Of a stretch of DNA of 64,000 nucleotides, positions 37,268 to 46,103 are shown one piece after another (the stretch's first letter is position 1; each line of letters starts with the position of its first letter). The stretch spans positions 806,001 through 870,000 of the forward strand of contig NZ_JAHWDP010000001.1 in NCBI RefSeq assembly GCF_019312585.1, written 5' to 3'. The notes beneath the pieces are model-generated. The model did not search any database. It was not told the DNA's origin and saw only the letters and a list, made by a program, of their open reading frames with translations. Both the position numbers and the translations under genes were made by a program. Source of the stretch: Halomarinibacterium sedimenti. Its GTDB lineage: Bacteria; Bacteroidota; Bacteroidia; Flavobacteriales; Flavobacteriaceae.

Positions 37268-38764
37268 TTAGCCTTGAAGTTTTACAAGTTCGTTTGCTAT
37301 TTTTCGGTCGTTTGCCAGTCGTGGGACTTTGTTTTGCCCTCCCAGTTTGCCTTGGCTTTTCATAAATTCATTAAAAGCATCCTTTTTAAGGCTTGTAATT
37401 TTTAATGGTTGAAGGACCTTTCCTTTTATTAAATCGAAATAATAGCTATTCTGTTTTTGAAGTGATTCATCTAGAAAAGCTGCAACTTCTGAAAGATTTT
37501 CAGGAGTGTCTTCAAATTCAATCAGCCATTCGTGATAGGGTAATTCTCCATGATGGGTTTCGGTTTGAGGGGCAACTGTAAATTCTGAAATTGAAAAGTC
37601 AAATTTTTCTGAGGCCTCTTGCATGGCCTGTTCCACCTCTTTACCAATAACGTGTTCTCCAAAGGCAGAAATAAAATGTTTTATTCGTCCTGAAACAATA
37701 AGTTTATAAGGTTTTGTGGAGGTAAACATAACTGTATCCCCTAAATTATACCCCCAAAGACCTGCATTTGTAGAAATAATCATTACATAATTAACGCCCA
37801 CCTTTACCTCTCCAATTGTGAGTCGCTTTGGATGGTCTGAAAAAAAGGTGCCAGCTTCCACAAATTCGTAAAAAATTCCAGCATTTAATTGCAACAACAG
37901 TCCTTTATCCTTTTGTTCATTCTGAAATGCAAAAAACCCTTCAGAAGCTGGATAGAGCTCAATACTATCCACTTTTCGCCCAATAAGGTTTTCAAATTTT
38001 TGTCGGTAAGGTTCGTAGTTAACTCCGCCGTAAATAAAGAGTTCAAAATTCTTGAAAAGGTTACCAATTTTCTTTCCTGTTTTTGCTTGAAGGCGTTCAA
38101 AATACATCTGCACCCAAGATGGAATTCCACTTATAATGGACATATTTTCTTCTTGTGTTTCGGCTACTACGGAATCTACTTTTTCTTCCCAATCTTCTAT
38201 ACAATTAGTTTCCCATGAAGGCAGTCTATTTTTTTGCAAATATTTTGGGACATAGTGCGCTACAATTCCTGAGAGCCTTCCAAGTTTAATCCCATTTTGT
38301 TCTTTAAGAATCGGACTTCCTTGTAAAAAAATCATTTTACCATCTACAATTTTGGTGTTTCCAGTTTCATTTATGTAACATAGTATGGCGTTACGCGCCG
38401 CCCGAATATGATGGGGCATTGACTCCTTGGTGAGTGGAATGTATTTAGCTCCAGAAGTGGTCCCAGAGGTTTTGGCAAAATATAATGGTTTTCCTGGCCA
38501 CAATATGTCTTCATTTCCTTCTACAACTTGATCGATGTATGGACGTAAATCTTCGTAATCTCTAATAGGGACTTTGTTTGCAAAATCTTTAAAAGATAAT
38601 ATTTCAGAAAAGTGATGGTCTCTTCCAAATTTGGTGTTCTTTGCTTTAGAAATTAGTTCGTTGAAGACTTTTTGCTGGGTTTCTATGGGTTTTGTAGCCC
38701 ATCCCGAGATTTGCATCACAATAGTTTTGGCAAAAAGTTTAGCTCCAAAAGATTTTAGCGTCAT
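37268..38764 (-). CDS. GH3-family acyl-adenylate synthetase
   Basis: A 498-residue GH3 (auxin-responsive promoter) family protein. The ATP-binding motif is TSGTTSGAKYIP (residues 99-110) and the adenylation motif YPASEGFF (271-278). Plant GH3 enzymes conjugate acyl acids to amino acids through acyl-AMP, but bacterial members have no established substrate. The gene starts 1 bp after the M23 peptidase gene and precedes the DUF6909 gene. Length and motifs are intact. Confidence 0.9.
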   Translation of the reverse strand: MTLKSFGAKLFAKTIVMQISGWATKPIETQQKVFNELISKAKNTKFGRDHHFSEILSFKDFANKVPIRDYEDLRPYIDQVVEGNEDILWPGKPLYFAKTSGTTSGAKYIPLTKESMPHHIRAARNAILCYINETGNTKIVDGKMIFLQGSPILKEQNGIKLGRLSGIVAHYVPKYLQKNRLPSWETNCIEDWEEKVDSVVAETQEENMSIISGIPSWVQMYFERLQAKTGKKIGNLFKNFELFIYGGVNYEPYRQKFENLIGRKVDSIELYPASEGFFAFQNEQKDKGLLLQLNAGIFYEFVEAGTFFSDHPKRLTIGEVKVGVNYVMIISTNAGLWGYNLGDTVMFTSTKPYKLIVSGRIKHFISAFGEHVIGKEVEQAMQEASEKFDFSISEFTVAPQTETHHGELPYHEWLIEFEDTPENLSEVAAFLDESLQKQNSYYFDLIKGKVLQPLKITSLKKDAFNEFMKSQGKLGGQNKVPRLANDRKIANELVKLQG

Positions 38765-38765
38765 T

Positions 38766-39632
38766 TTAATTAAAATCGATAAAGTTTTTTGGGTTTATTG
38801 GATAGCCATCGCTCCAAAGTTCGAAATGAAGATGAGGCCCCGTTGTAAGCTCACCTGTGTTCCCAACGGTTGCAATTACCTCACCTGCTTCAACTAAATC
38901 CCCTTGTTCTTTTGATAAGGATGCATTATGCTTGTAGGCTGAAATTAAATTGGATCCATGTTTTAAAATAAGCACATAGCCCGCATCTGCGGTCCAGCCC
39001 GAAAATATAACGGTGCCATCTGCAACCGCCTTTACCGCGCTATTTTTGGCGGTTACAATATCTACTGCAAAGTGTTTTTTTGAAGGATTATAATCTTCAG
39101 AAATGGTTCCTTTTACTGGAGCAAACAGTACAAATTTTAATTCTGAGTTTGCCGTTAAGGGATTGTATTTGTCTTCTTGTTGTACCTTTTCCCTTAATAT
39201 AGAATCTTGTTTTGAAGGTAAAAATGCCGACTCATTTATTTCTTTTCTAACCACTTGAAGAATAGAGTCCCTATTAAAGTTTTGAGCTTTAACATCTCCC
39301 GTTAACACTCTTTTTATAGAAGCTAAGTATTGCTGATTAATCAATAATTTTTGTTGAAGGGAGTCTGTTTGATATGTTAGCTCGGTCGCCTTCTTCTTTA
39401 GAGAGGTGGAAGAGTATCCAGGAATATATTCGCGTAGGGGTGTAAAGGCAATAAGGATAGTTGTGCCAGCAATTAATATAAGCGCTGCTAAAGAACTAAA
39501 TACAAAAACATTTAATCTGTTTAGTTTAAAAGAAAAACGTTCTTCAAAGGTTTCTTCATTTAAAACTACCAGACGATATTTATGCAGTAATTTCGTCTTT
39601 ATTTTCTTCCCTCTTCTTTCTTTTTCTTGCAT
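38766..39632 (-). CDS. M23 (LytM) metallopeptidase, membrane-anchored
   Basis: A 288-residue protein with a basic cytoplasmic tail, a membrane helix (about 41-63), a periplasmic coiled coil (about 75-115) and a C-terminal LytM domain. Zinc ligands are H187 and D191 (HFAVD) and H269, with H235 and H267 as catalytic His (HLHF). These residues are complete, so it should cut peptidoglycan cross-links. It lies head to head with tatA and has TACATTTG promoter sequence upstream. Confidence 0.93.
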   Translation of the reverse strand: MQEKERRGKKIKTKLLHKYRLVVLNEETFEERFSFKLNRLNVFVFSSLAALILIAGTTILIAFTPLREYIPGYSSTSLKKKATELTYQTDSLQQKLLINQQYLASIKRVLTGDVKAQNFNRDSILQVVRKEINESAFLPSKQDSILREKVQQEDKYNPLTANSELKFVLFAPVKGTISEDYNPSKKHFAVDIVTAKNSAVKAVADGTVIFSGWTADAGYVLILKHGSNLISAYKHNASLSKEQGDLVEAGEVIATVGNTGELTTGPHLHFELWSDGYPINPKNFIDFN

Positions 39633-39652
39633 TTACAAAAATAATAGGTTTA

Positions 39653-39660
39653 CAAATGTA
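39653..39660 (-). promoter_or_regulatory. -7 element TACATTTG for M23 peptidase gene
   Basis: On the minus strand TACATTTG lies 20 bases before the ATG at 39632. A second candidate TATTTTTG (39636-39643) is nearer the start. No clear -33 box. Confidence 0.5.
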
Positions 39661-39712
39661 CGTGGTTTATGCTAAACTTACGATGAAAACGTTCTATCTA
39701 AGGATTTCTTGT

Positions 39713-39720
39713 TACCTTTG
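39713..39720 (+). promoter_or_regulatory. -7 element TACCTTTG for tatA
   Basis: TACCTTTG is a full TAnnTTTG match, ending 20 bases before the tatA ATG. The -33 region is not clear. Confidence 0.55.
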
Positions 39721-39740
39721 TGTCATAAAATTATACTAAA

Positions 39741-39926
39741 ATGGAAGCACTTTTTATACCCCTTGCAATTGGTCCTTGGCAAATCGTTCTTATTGTCATT
39801 ATTGTTTTATTACTTTTTGGAGGAAAGAAAATACCAGAATTAATGCGAGGATTGGGAAGCGGAATTAAAGAATTTAAAGATGCTTCTAAAGACGATAAAA
39901 GTGATAAACTGGAAGAAAATAAATAA
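39741..39926 (+). CDS. tatA: Sec-independent translocase TatA/TatE
   Basis: A 61-residue protein with an N-terminal membrane helix (about 13-28, [16 protein letters not shown]), then the amphipathic helix [20 protein letters not shown] and a charged tail. The FGxKKIPEL hinge is diagnostic. It forms the variable-size pore of the Tat system for folded proteins. It stands alone on the plus strand between the M23 and DUF4837 genes; tatC is not nearby. A hairpin terminator follows. Confidence 0.94.
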   Translation: MEALFIPLAIGPWQIVLIVIIVLLLFGGKKIPELMRGLGSGIKEFKDASKDDKSDKLEENK

Positions 39927-39944
39927 TTTTTCTAGTCTTATTTA

Positions 39945-39979
39945 TAAAAAACCCGAAGCTCGTAAGCTTCGGGTTTTTT
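39945..39979. terminator. bidirectional rho-independent terminator after tatA
   Basis: An inverted repeat (AAACCCGAAGCT...AGCTTCGGGTTT) with a 4-base loop is flanked by A-rich sequence on the left and a T run on the right. It can terminate tatA on the plus strand and the DUF4837 gene on the minus strand. Confidence 0.88.
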
Positions 39980-39997
39980 ATTTATTGTCATTAAGAA

Positions 39998-40981
39998 CTA
40001 TTCAAACTTAGTCGATTTTATAATGGACTCTAATTCAAATTGTAAATCTCTTTTTTCCATGGATGGAGCGTGTGTAAAACCTTCTATTATTAAATAGCGC
40101 CCACTCTCTTCATCTTTAATGGCATAATTAAGAAAGGGTCCTGCCATAAAATTATCTTTTACTTCCCAAGTTCCTTTAGTTTCATAGGCAAATTTTCCTC
40201 CTACTTCCGTTGTGAAAAGGTAGGGCGCAAAAGCCTCTTCGGTAACAAACAAATCATCGTCCTCAACAGGTAAATACCCAGAACCAATAGTGTCACGAAC
40301 TTTAATGATATCACCAATGATACTACTATCTTGTCCAATTACATTTAAAGGCACTTCATAAATTAACAAATTGGTACTCCCATTTGATTTTAAATCTTTT
40401 CGAATCCAATAAAAATCATCGCAAGCCGAAGCCACTCGGTATGCAGATGGTATATTTAGTGAAATACCAAATCGCTCTTTAAGAGAGTCTACTTTTAATA
40501 AAGAAATATTCGTTCTTCGTTGGCGCTCTTTAATCTCGAAAGATTTAAAAGTGTTTATAATATTCTCTTGGTTTGCCTCAATAAGTTCAATTAGTTTATC
40601 TTCTGAAGTGGCAGTAATAAAAGCTCCTATTTGTGGTTTTGCATAAGAGTCCTTTTTCACTTTCACAGTGTCCTCTTTTCCTAAATCTACGTATAAAAAA
40701 GTACGGTAGGTGCGTGCAAAATCACTAAAATTTTCTGGCTGAATTTGACTAATTGAAAAAATAGGCTCTATTTGAGGAAGTCCATCGGCTGGTGCGGCGA
40801 AATATTCTCTAATTTTTTCTCCTACTGAGTCATTCCATAGCGTATTAGAAATTACTACCTGAAGCCCATTAATAGCCCCTACAGATTCGGTTAAATAAGA
40901 TGTGTCTCTTTTTCCTGATGAATTATCACAAGAGAAAAATAAAATGCTACAAAAAACGAGCGGATATAAAAGTATTTTCAT
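39998..40981 (-). CDS. DUF4837 family lipoprotein
   Basis: A 327-residue lipoprotein with signal peptide and lipobox LFFSC (Cys18). The sequence matches the DUF4837 family of Bacteroidota (SNTLWNDSVGEKIREYFAAP and the later YRVASACDDFYWIRKDL). No catalytic motif is known. It lies 27 bp after the MltD-like gene on the same strand and ends at the terminator next to tatA. It is probably periplasmic and linked to envelope function. Confidence 0.85.
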   Translation of the reverse strand: MKILLYPLVFCSILFFSCDNSSGKRDTSYLTESVGAINGLQVVISNTLWNDSVGEKIREYFAAPADGLPQIEPIFSISQIQPENFSDFARTYRTFLYVDLGKEDTVKVKKDSYAKPQIGAFITATSEDKLIELIEANQENIINTFKSFEIKERQRRTNISLLKVDSLKERFGISLNIPSAYRVASACDDFYWIRKDLKSNGSTNLLIYEVPLNVIGQDSSIIGDIIKVRDTIGSGYLPVEDDDLFVTEEAFAPYLFTTEVGGKFAYETKGTWEVKDNFMAGPFLNYAIKDEESGRYLIIEGFTHAPSMEKRDLQFELESIIKSTKFE

Positions 40982-41008
40982 TTGGATAATGGTCTAATTA
41001 ATACAAAG

Positions 41009-42589
41009 TTAACCTTTTGAAACTTTTAGTCTCATTCCTGGTTTTATATTATTACCACTAATATCGTTCCACTTTTTTAAATCATCAATAGAAATATTGG
41101 GGAATTTTTTTGATATGCTCCAAAGCGTATCTCCACTTTTTACAGTATATGTTTTTACGTTTTCCGTTTTAGCAATAGTAGTAGTGTTTTCAGAGGCTGC
41201 TATTTGGGCCCCTTTAGGATATATGGTAAGTCTTTGTCCAACTCGAAGTGTATTACTTCTTAATCCATTCCAGCGCTTTATTTGACTTACTGAAACGCCA
41301 TATTTTTCAGCTATTCTTCCAAGATAATCTCCGCTTCTTACTCGATACCGAATTTTATCATTTTGCTCAAAAAGTTGGGGAAGTGGCTTTTCTCTATCAT
41401 TAAATTCTGTTTCGGCTAGATCATAGATAGCTTCTTCGTTATTAACAAATTTCCCAATCGCATCAAGAGGCAATCTTAACACATAATTTTCATCTTTAAT
41501 TACTGGAATAACACCCAGCTTATAAGAAGGGTTTAGAAATTCTACCTCGGACAAATCCATATTGGTCACCTTTGCAACTTGCTCTAAAGTAATCATCTTT
41601 TTAATATGCAAAGTATCGGTTGCAATGTATGGAAATTTAGGTCCATGACTTTTTAATCCGTGTTCTTCAGCATATTCAAAAATATACATCGTAGCTAGGA
41701 AAGCCGGAAGATATCCAGCTGTTTCACGTGGAAGAAATTGACGGATATTCCAATAATTTGTTTTTCCTCCCGAGCGACGTATCGCCTTAGAAACATTCCC
41801 TGGTCCACTATTGTAAGCTGCCAAAGCTAAATCCCAATCGCCTAAACTTTTGTGAAGGCTTTTTAAGTATTTTGCTGCAGCTTCTGTTGCCATTAAAGGG
41901 TCTGTGCGCTCATCTACATAACTATTTACATCCAATCCAAACATTTTTCCTGTTTGAAACATAAATTGCCAAAGTCCTTTGGCTCCTACTCTTGAGGTAG
42001 CTTTTGGGTCTAAAGCCGATTCAATTACGGCCAAATATTTCATTTCTAGAGGTAATCCTTGGCGTGCCATTTCCTCCTCAAACATCGGGAAATAATAATC
42101 GCTTAACGCTATGAGCCTCCCCATAGTCCTTCTTCGATTTTTGAGATAGCTTTTTATAACACTTTCCAAAGAAGGGTTGTATTCTACATGAAAAGGGGTG
42201 CGAGCATCAAGCTCTTTGAGACGTTGTTTTAAAACTTCGGTGGGTAGTTCTTCATATTCCACGGGTTCATAATCCAATTCAACCACAGAACCATAAATTT
42301 CTTCAAAAAGATCATTATTGTACAATTGTGCTAGCCAAACAGAGTCTATTTTTCTAGCTTTCTTTAGGTCTTCAAGTTCATATACTACAGAGTCTCTAAG
42401 CTTTGTAGCCACAATGGTTGTGGGAAGTTCCTCGTCTAATTTAGGAACCGAAATAGAATCTACTACCTGAATCGTTTTTTGTGGTAGTTGTTTCTTTTTG
42501 TCTTTTTTTGAAGGTGTCTTATCCTGCGAGAAAGTGATCCCGCAAACCATAAGTACCACTATTAAAATTACCTTTTTTAGCATAGGCAT
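41009..42589 (-). CDS. membrane-bound lytic transglycosylase with two LysM domains (MltD-like)
   Basis: A 526-residue secreted enzyme. A hydrophobic N-terminus serves as signal (residues 4-21). The SLT domain has catalytic Glu190 in AVIESALDPKATSRVGAKGL, then LPRETAGYLP. Two LysM domains follow near residues 410-455 (YRVRSGDYLGRIAEKYGV) and 480-525 (YTVKSGDTLWSISKKF). It cleaves peptidoglycan glycan strands. The gene lies 27 bp before the DUF4837 gene, suggesting an envelope operon, and 71 bp after pgk. Confidence 0.92.
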   Translation of the reverse strand: MPMLKKVILIVVLMVCGITFSQDKTPSKKDKKKQLPQKTIQVVDSISVPKLDEELPTTIVATKLRDSVVYELEDLKKARKIDSVWLAQLYNNDLFEEIYGSVVELDYEPVEYEELPTEVLKQRLKELDARTPFHVEYNPSLESVIKSYLKNRRRTMGRLIALSDYYFPMFEEEMARQGLPLEMKYLAVIESALDPKATSRVGAKGLWQFMFQTGKMFGLDVNSYVDERTDPLMATEAAAKYLKSLHKSLGDWDLALAAYNSGPGNVSKAIRRSGGKTNYWNIRQFLPRETAGYLPAFLATMYIFEYAEEHGLKSHGPKFPYIATDTLHIKKMITLEQVAKVTNMDLSEVEFLNPSYKLGVIPVIKDENYVLRLPLDAIGKFVNNEEAIYDLAETEFNDREKPLPQLFEQNDKIRYRVRSGDYLGRIAEKYGVSVSQIKRWNGLRSNTLRVGQRLTIYPKGAQIAASENTTTIAKTENVKTYTVKSGDTLWSISKKFPNISIDDLKKWNDISGNNIKPGMRLKVSKG

Positions 42590-42660
42590 ATAACGAGGGA
42601 GTAGGTTAAAAATTTTGATAAAAATAGTGAATTGCCTGAATTGTGCAATTTTTTAACGTA

Positions 42661-43848
42661 TTACTCCAAAATAGCCGCAATCCCAGGCAATGTTTTCCCT
42701 TCCAACATTTCCAGCATAGCACCCCCTCCAGTGGACACATAACTTACTTTGTCCTCAAATCCAAATTGCTTTACTGCCGAAACACTATCGCCTCCTCCTA
42801 CTAATGAAAAGGCACCATTTTGCGTTGCTATTGCAATTGTTTCACAAACAGCAATGGTTCCCTTTGAAAAGTTAGGCATTTCAAAAACACCTACTGGACC
42901 ATTAAATAAAATGGTTTTAGAGTTTTGGATGACTTCAGCAAATTGCTTTTGTGTTTCAGGACCTGCATCCAAGCCCATCCAACCTTCAGGAATTTTATAA
43001 ATATCGCATACTTTCGTTTCGGCATCATTCGCAAATGCATCTGCAATAACAGTATCTGTGGGTACATGCACTTGCACATTTTTTTGTTTGGCTTTCTTTA
43101 AAATTTCCAAAGCCAATTCTTGTTTGTCATCTTCCACCAAAGAGTTTCCAATGGTTCCGCCTTGAGCTTTTATAAAAGTGAATGCCATCCCACCCCCAAT
43201 AATAAGGTGATCTACTTTGTCTAAAATGTTCTCAATTATGGTAATTTTTGAAGATACTTTGGCACCCCCCACAATGGCAGTTACGGGCTTTTGACTATCG
43301 TTTAAAACTTTATTTACATTTTTAATTTCGGAAGCCAATAAATGTCCAAAGCATTTATTTTCAGGAAAAAATTGTGCTACTACCGTGGTGGAAGCATGTG
43401 CTCTATGAGCCGTTCCAAAGGCATCATTAATATAAATATCTCCCCATTTTGAAAGCTTTTCTGCGAAATCTACCGCTCCTTTTTCCTCTTCGGGATAATA
43501 TCTTAAGTTTTCGAGTAACAAAATTTCACCGGGCTGAAGCTTAGAAACAGCTTCTTCAACCCTATCTCCTATACAATCATCCACAAACTTAACAGCAACA
43601 CCAAGAATATCGCTAGCTGCATTCACAACGTGTTTTAATGAAAACTCGTTTTCTTTGTTTTTGGGCCTCCCTAAATGCGACATTAATACGCAGCTTCCAC
43701 CATCTTCCAATACTTTTATAATGGTAGGTTTTGCGGCTTCAATTCGCGTCGCATCAGTTACCGTTAAATTCTTATCCAACGGAACGTTAAAATCTACTCT
43801 TATTAAAGCTTTTTTAGTATTAAAATTGAAGTCGTTTAGCGTTTTCAT
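42661..43848 (-). CDS. pgk: phosphoglycerate kinase
   Basis: A 395-residue enzyme of glycolysis, transferring phosphate from 1,3-bisphosphoglycerate to ADP. It has [11 protein letters not shown] near the N-terminus, SHLGRPKN (about 58-65), [28 protein letters not shown], and a nucleotide-binding [13 protein letters not shown] near the C-terminus. Length is normal. It is a single-gene unit with a TATATTTG element upstream. Confidence 0.98.
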   Translation of the reverse strand: MKTLNDFNFNTKKALIRVDFNVPLDKNLTVTDATRIEAAKPTIIKVLEDGGSCVLMSHLGRPKNKENEFSLKHVVNAASDILGVAVKFVDDCIGDRVEEAVSKLQPGEILLLENLRYYPEEEKGAVDFAEKLSKWGDIYINDAFGTAHRAHASTTVVAQFFPENKCFGHLLASEIKNVNKVLNDSQKPVTAIVGGAKVSSKITIIENILDKVDHLIIGGGMAFTFIKAQGGTIGNSLVEDDKQELALEILKKAKQKNVQVHVPTDTVIADAFANDAETKVCDIYKIPEGWMGLDAGPETQKQFAEVIQNSKTILFNGPVGVFEMPNFSKGTIAVCETIAIATQNGAFSLVGGGDSVSAVKQFGFEDKVSYVSTGGGAMLEMLEGKTLPGIAAILE

Positions 43849-43867
43849 AGGTCCTATTTTTCAAACG

Positions 43868-43875
43868 CAAATATA
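43868..43875 (-). promoter_or_regulatory. -7 element TATATTTG for pgk
   Basis: On the minus strand TATATTTG lies 19 bases before the pgk ATG. No -33 TTTG at the standard spacing is clear. Confidence 0.5.
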
Positions 43876-43911
43876 ACCAATTATGCCGTTAATAGACTGA
43901 ATAAAAAAATG

Positions 43912-43919
43912 TAGTTTTG
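43912..43919 (+). promoter_or_regulatory. -7 element TAGTTTTG abutting holB start
   Basis: TAGTTTTG fits TAnnTTTG and ends only 3 bases before the ATG at 43923, so a transcript from it would be leaderless or nearly so. It also explains why the TTG at 43917 is not a start. Confidence 0.4.
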
Positions 43920-43922
43920 TGT

Positions 43923-45077
43923 ATGGATTTCTCACAAGTTGTTGGTTTAGATTACATCAAAAACCATCTTTTAACAACCCTAAAAAATGACAGAATTGCC
44001 CATGCTCAATTGTTTGTAGGGCAAAGCGGTGCTGGACTACTTCCAATAGCCATAGGTTATGCCAAAGAAATTTTGTGCAGTCAATATGAAGTTGATAGTG
44101 AGGCTCACCTTCGTTGTTCAAAAAATGTCGAGCGTCTTTCTCACCCCGATCTTCATTTTGTATATCCCGTAAACACAAATGAATCTGTTAAAAAATCGGC
44201 CGTATCCGACTCATTTTCAACAGAATGGAGAGATTTTGTTTCAAAAAATCCTTATGGTTCTCTCTTTCAATGGTTTCAGCATTTAGGAATTGAAAATAAG
44301 CAAGGGAATATTAGTGTAAAGGAAGCCGAAGAAATTTCGAAAAAGCTCTCATTGAAGGCATATGAAGGTGGTTACAAAGTTATGATTGTTTGGATGGCCG
44401 AAAAAATGAATACCGAATGTGCCAACAAAATTTTAAAATTGGTCGAAGAACCTTCAGACAAAACAGTGCTCCTTTTACTTACTGAAAATGAAGAGCAAAT
44501 TATTAATACTATTCATTCCCGTTGCCAAACATTGCATTTGCCTTTACTTTCTGAGGCTGCTATTACAAAAGCACTCATAGAGAAAAAAGGAATTACAGAA
44601 AATGAAGCACAAAAGATTAGTAGACAGTCTCATGGAGATTTTAATAAAGCACTTCAAATTATTGAAAACACCAATGAAGACAGTATTTTTGAAGAATGGT
44701 TTATTCTTTGGGTACGTACTGCATTTAAGGCAAAAGGAAATAAAAAAGCGATTGAGGAACTGTTGCAATGGAGTGACTTAATGGCCCAAAACGGAAGAGA
44801 AACACAAAAAAACTTTTTGTTTTACTGTGTAGAATTATTTCGACAAGCGTTACTTAAAAATTATAAAGCCGATTCACTTTTATATTTTGAAACGAAAGAC
44901 CCAAAATTCACTATTGAAAAATTTGCACCTTTTGTACATCAAAATAATATTTTTGAAATTGTTGAAGCCTTAGAAAATGCAAATTACCATATTGAACGAA
45001 ATGGGAATGCAAAAATCATTTTTACAGATCTTTCCATACAACTCACCAGGCTTATTCATAAAAAAGAATTGGTATAA
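43923..45077 (+). CDS. holB: DNA polymerase III subunit delta-prime
   Basis: A 384-residue AAA+ protein of the clamp loader. The P-loop-like segment GQSGAGLLP lacks the usual Lys, as expected for the non-ATP-binding delta-prime. The motif SRCQTLHLPLLSE follows the sensor region, and LKLVEEPSDKTVLLLLTE is typical. The start is moved to ATG 43923. It is isolated on the plus strand between pgk and the methyltransferase gene. Bacteroidota HolB is often only weakly similar to E. coli. Confidence 0.9.
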   Translation: MDFSQVVGLDYIKNHLLTTLKNDRIAHAQLFVGQSGAGLLPIAIGYAKEILCSQYEVDSEAHLRCSKNVERLSHPDLHFVYPVNTNESVKKSAVSDSFSTEWRDFVSKNPYGSLFQWFQHLGIENKQGNISVKEAEEISKKLSLKAYEGGYKVMIVWMAEKMNTECANKILKLVEEPSDKTVLLLLTENEEQIINTIHSRCQTLHLPLLSEAAITKALIEKKGITENEAQKISRQSHGDFNKALQIIENTNEDSIFEEWFILWVRTAFKAKGNKKAIEELLQWSDLMAQNGRETQKNFLFYCVELFRQALLKNYKADSLLYFETKDPKFTIEKFAPFVHQNNIFEIVEALENANYHIERNGNAKIIFTDLSIQLTRLIHKKELV

Positions 45078-45221
45078 ATAATACTTATTGAAGCATCGGA
45101 TTTTTATAAGTACTTATTATTTGTTTTGATCAAAAATAAAGCCGTTTAAGAGCGTTTAAAAAAGAAGAAAGGCAAACTGCCGTTTATGCGCTTTTGCATT
45201 AAAAATTAGCGCTTATTTTAA

Positions 45222-46070
45222 TTAATTAGCCTTTTTGAAGATATAAATTAAAGAAGAATACTCCTTGGTCTTCCAAGCAGAAAGATTTGAACGCAATCCT
45301 ATCCAAAATGCCTTAAGTGAAAAAGTATTTCCGTTTTTATATTTCTCCGAAATAAGACTTACATAAAATGCATCAAAAATCATAGGTTTAGTTTTTACCA
45401 ATGTCATTTTTGACGAAAACAACATCTTCATGCTTTCTTGAGAAAAATGCCAAAGATGTCTCGGCACATCATAGGCAGCCCAAAATTCTTTATAAAATTT
45501 TGCATCGTAGGAATTAAAGTTGGGAACTGCAACGATTAAAGTTCCGCCTTCTTTAACCAATGCTTCAATGTTAAGAACTGTATTTTGTAAATCGGGTAAG
45601 TGCTCCAACACATGCCACAGGGTAACCACATCAAATTGATTTCCCTTACATTCTTCTATCGACTCTTTTAATTGTATTCCTTTATTTAGAGAAAGTGATC
45701 TTGCACTTGCATTCACCTCAACACCATTTACCTCCCAATTATTATCTTTTGCGTATTTTAAAAAATCTCCTGTTCCGGCTCCAATATCTAGCAAGCTCCC
45801 TTTTCCTAGATGTAGTTTTTCAATTAAACGTAGTTTTCTTTTTAAAGAATAGTTCTTGACTGCTTGGTAAAGAAAATTAATTAGACCCTTTTTTGAATCG
45901 GTATGAGAGATATATTCATTGCTTTCGTAGTACTTATTAAGATTCTCTTTTAAAGGTTGTGGTTGTGTTATAAGAATCTTTTGGTCTTCATTCCAAACTA
46001 ATGAAAAGGATTCTCCAGACACCAAAAAGTCTTTGGTGGTACAATGAGTTTTATCGGATTGTTCTGTCAA
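45222..46070 (-). CDS. class I SAM-dependent methyltransferase
   Basis: A 282-residue protein. The AdoMet loop is LLDIGAGTGDF (residues 93-103), the acidic strand end is VNGVEVN, and the post-motif III is FDVVTLWHVLEHLPDLQ. It belongs to the Methyltransf_23/11 type; substrate unknown. It starts 10 bp after a parS-like site, downstream of mnmG. N-terminal cysteines of the Zn-binding subgroup are absent. A role in glycan or quinone modification is possible but not shown. Confidence 0.85.
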   Translation of the reverse strand: MTEQSDKTHCTTKDFLVSGESFSLVWNEDQKILITQPQPLKENLNKYYESNEYISHTDSKKGLINFLYQAVKNYSLKRKLRLIEKLHLGKGSLLDIGAGTGDFLKYAKDNNWEVNGVEVNASARSLSLNKGIQLKESIEECKGNQFDVVTLWHVLEHLPDLQNTVLNIEALVKEGGTLIVAVPNFNSYDAKFYKEFWAAYDVPRHLWHFSQESMKMLFSSKMTLVKTKPMIFDAFYVSLISEKYKNGNTFSLKAFWIGLRSNLSAWKTKEYSSLIYIFKKAN

Positions 46071-46079
46071 AATAGTAAA

Positions 46080-46095
46080 TGTTCCACGTGAAACA
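46080..46095. other. parS-like ParB-binding site 1
   Basis: TGTTCCACGTGAAACA is an exact match to the parS consensus TGTTNCACGTGAAACA known from Bacillus Spo0J and others. It lies between the mnmG stop (46104) and the methyltransferase start (46070). parA/parB are not in this window. Confidence 0.85.
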
Positions 46096-46103
46096 ATGTT
46101 AAA

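Noticed and set aside
41720-41735. A third parS-like sequence, TGTTTCACGTGGAAGA, in the MltD-like gene
   Set aside because: It has a mismatch at a conserved position and encodes the LPRET motif common to this enzyme family, so the similarity is probably a coding coincidence.
42600-42660. Hairpin-like AATTGC...GCAATT with T run after the MltD-like gene start
   Set aside because: The T run is on the plus strand while both genes are on the minus strand, and the stem has only 6 bp.
45078-45221. Possible terminator or RNA in the holB-methyltransferase gap
   Set aside because: Weak inverted repeats such as AATACTTAT/ATAAGTA are visible but no clean stem with a T run.
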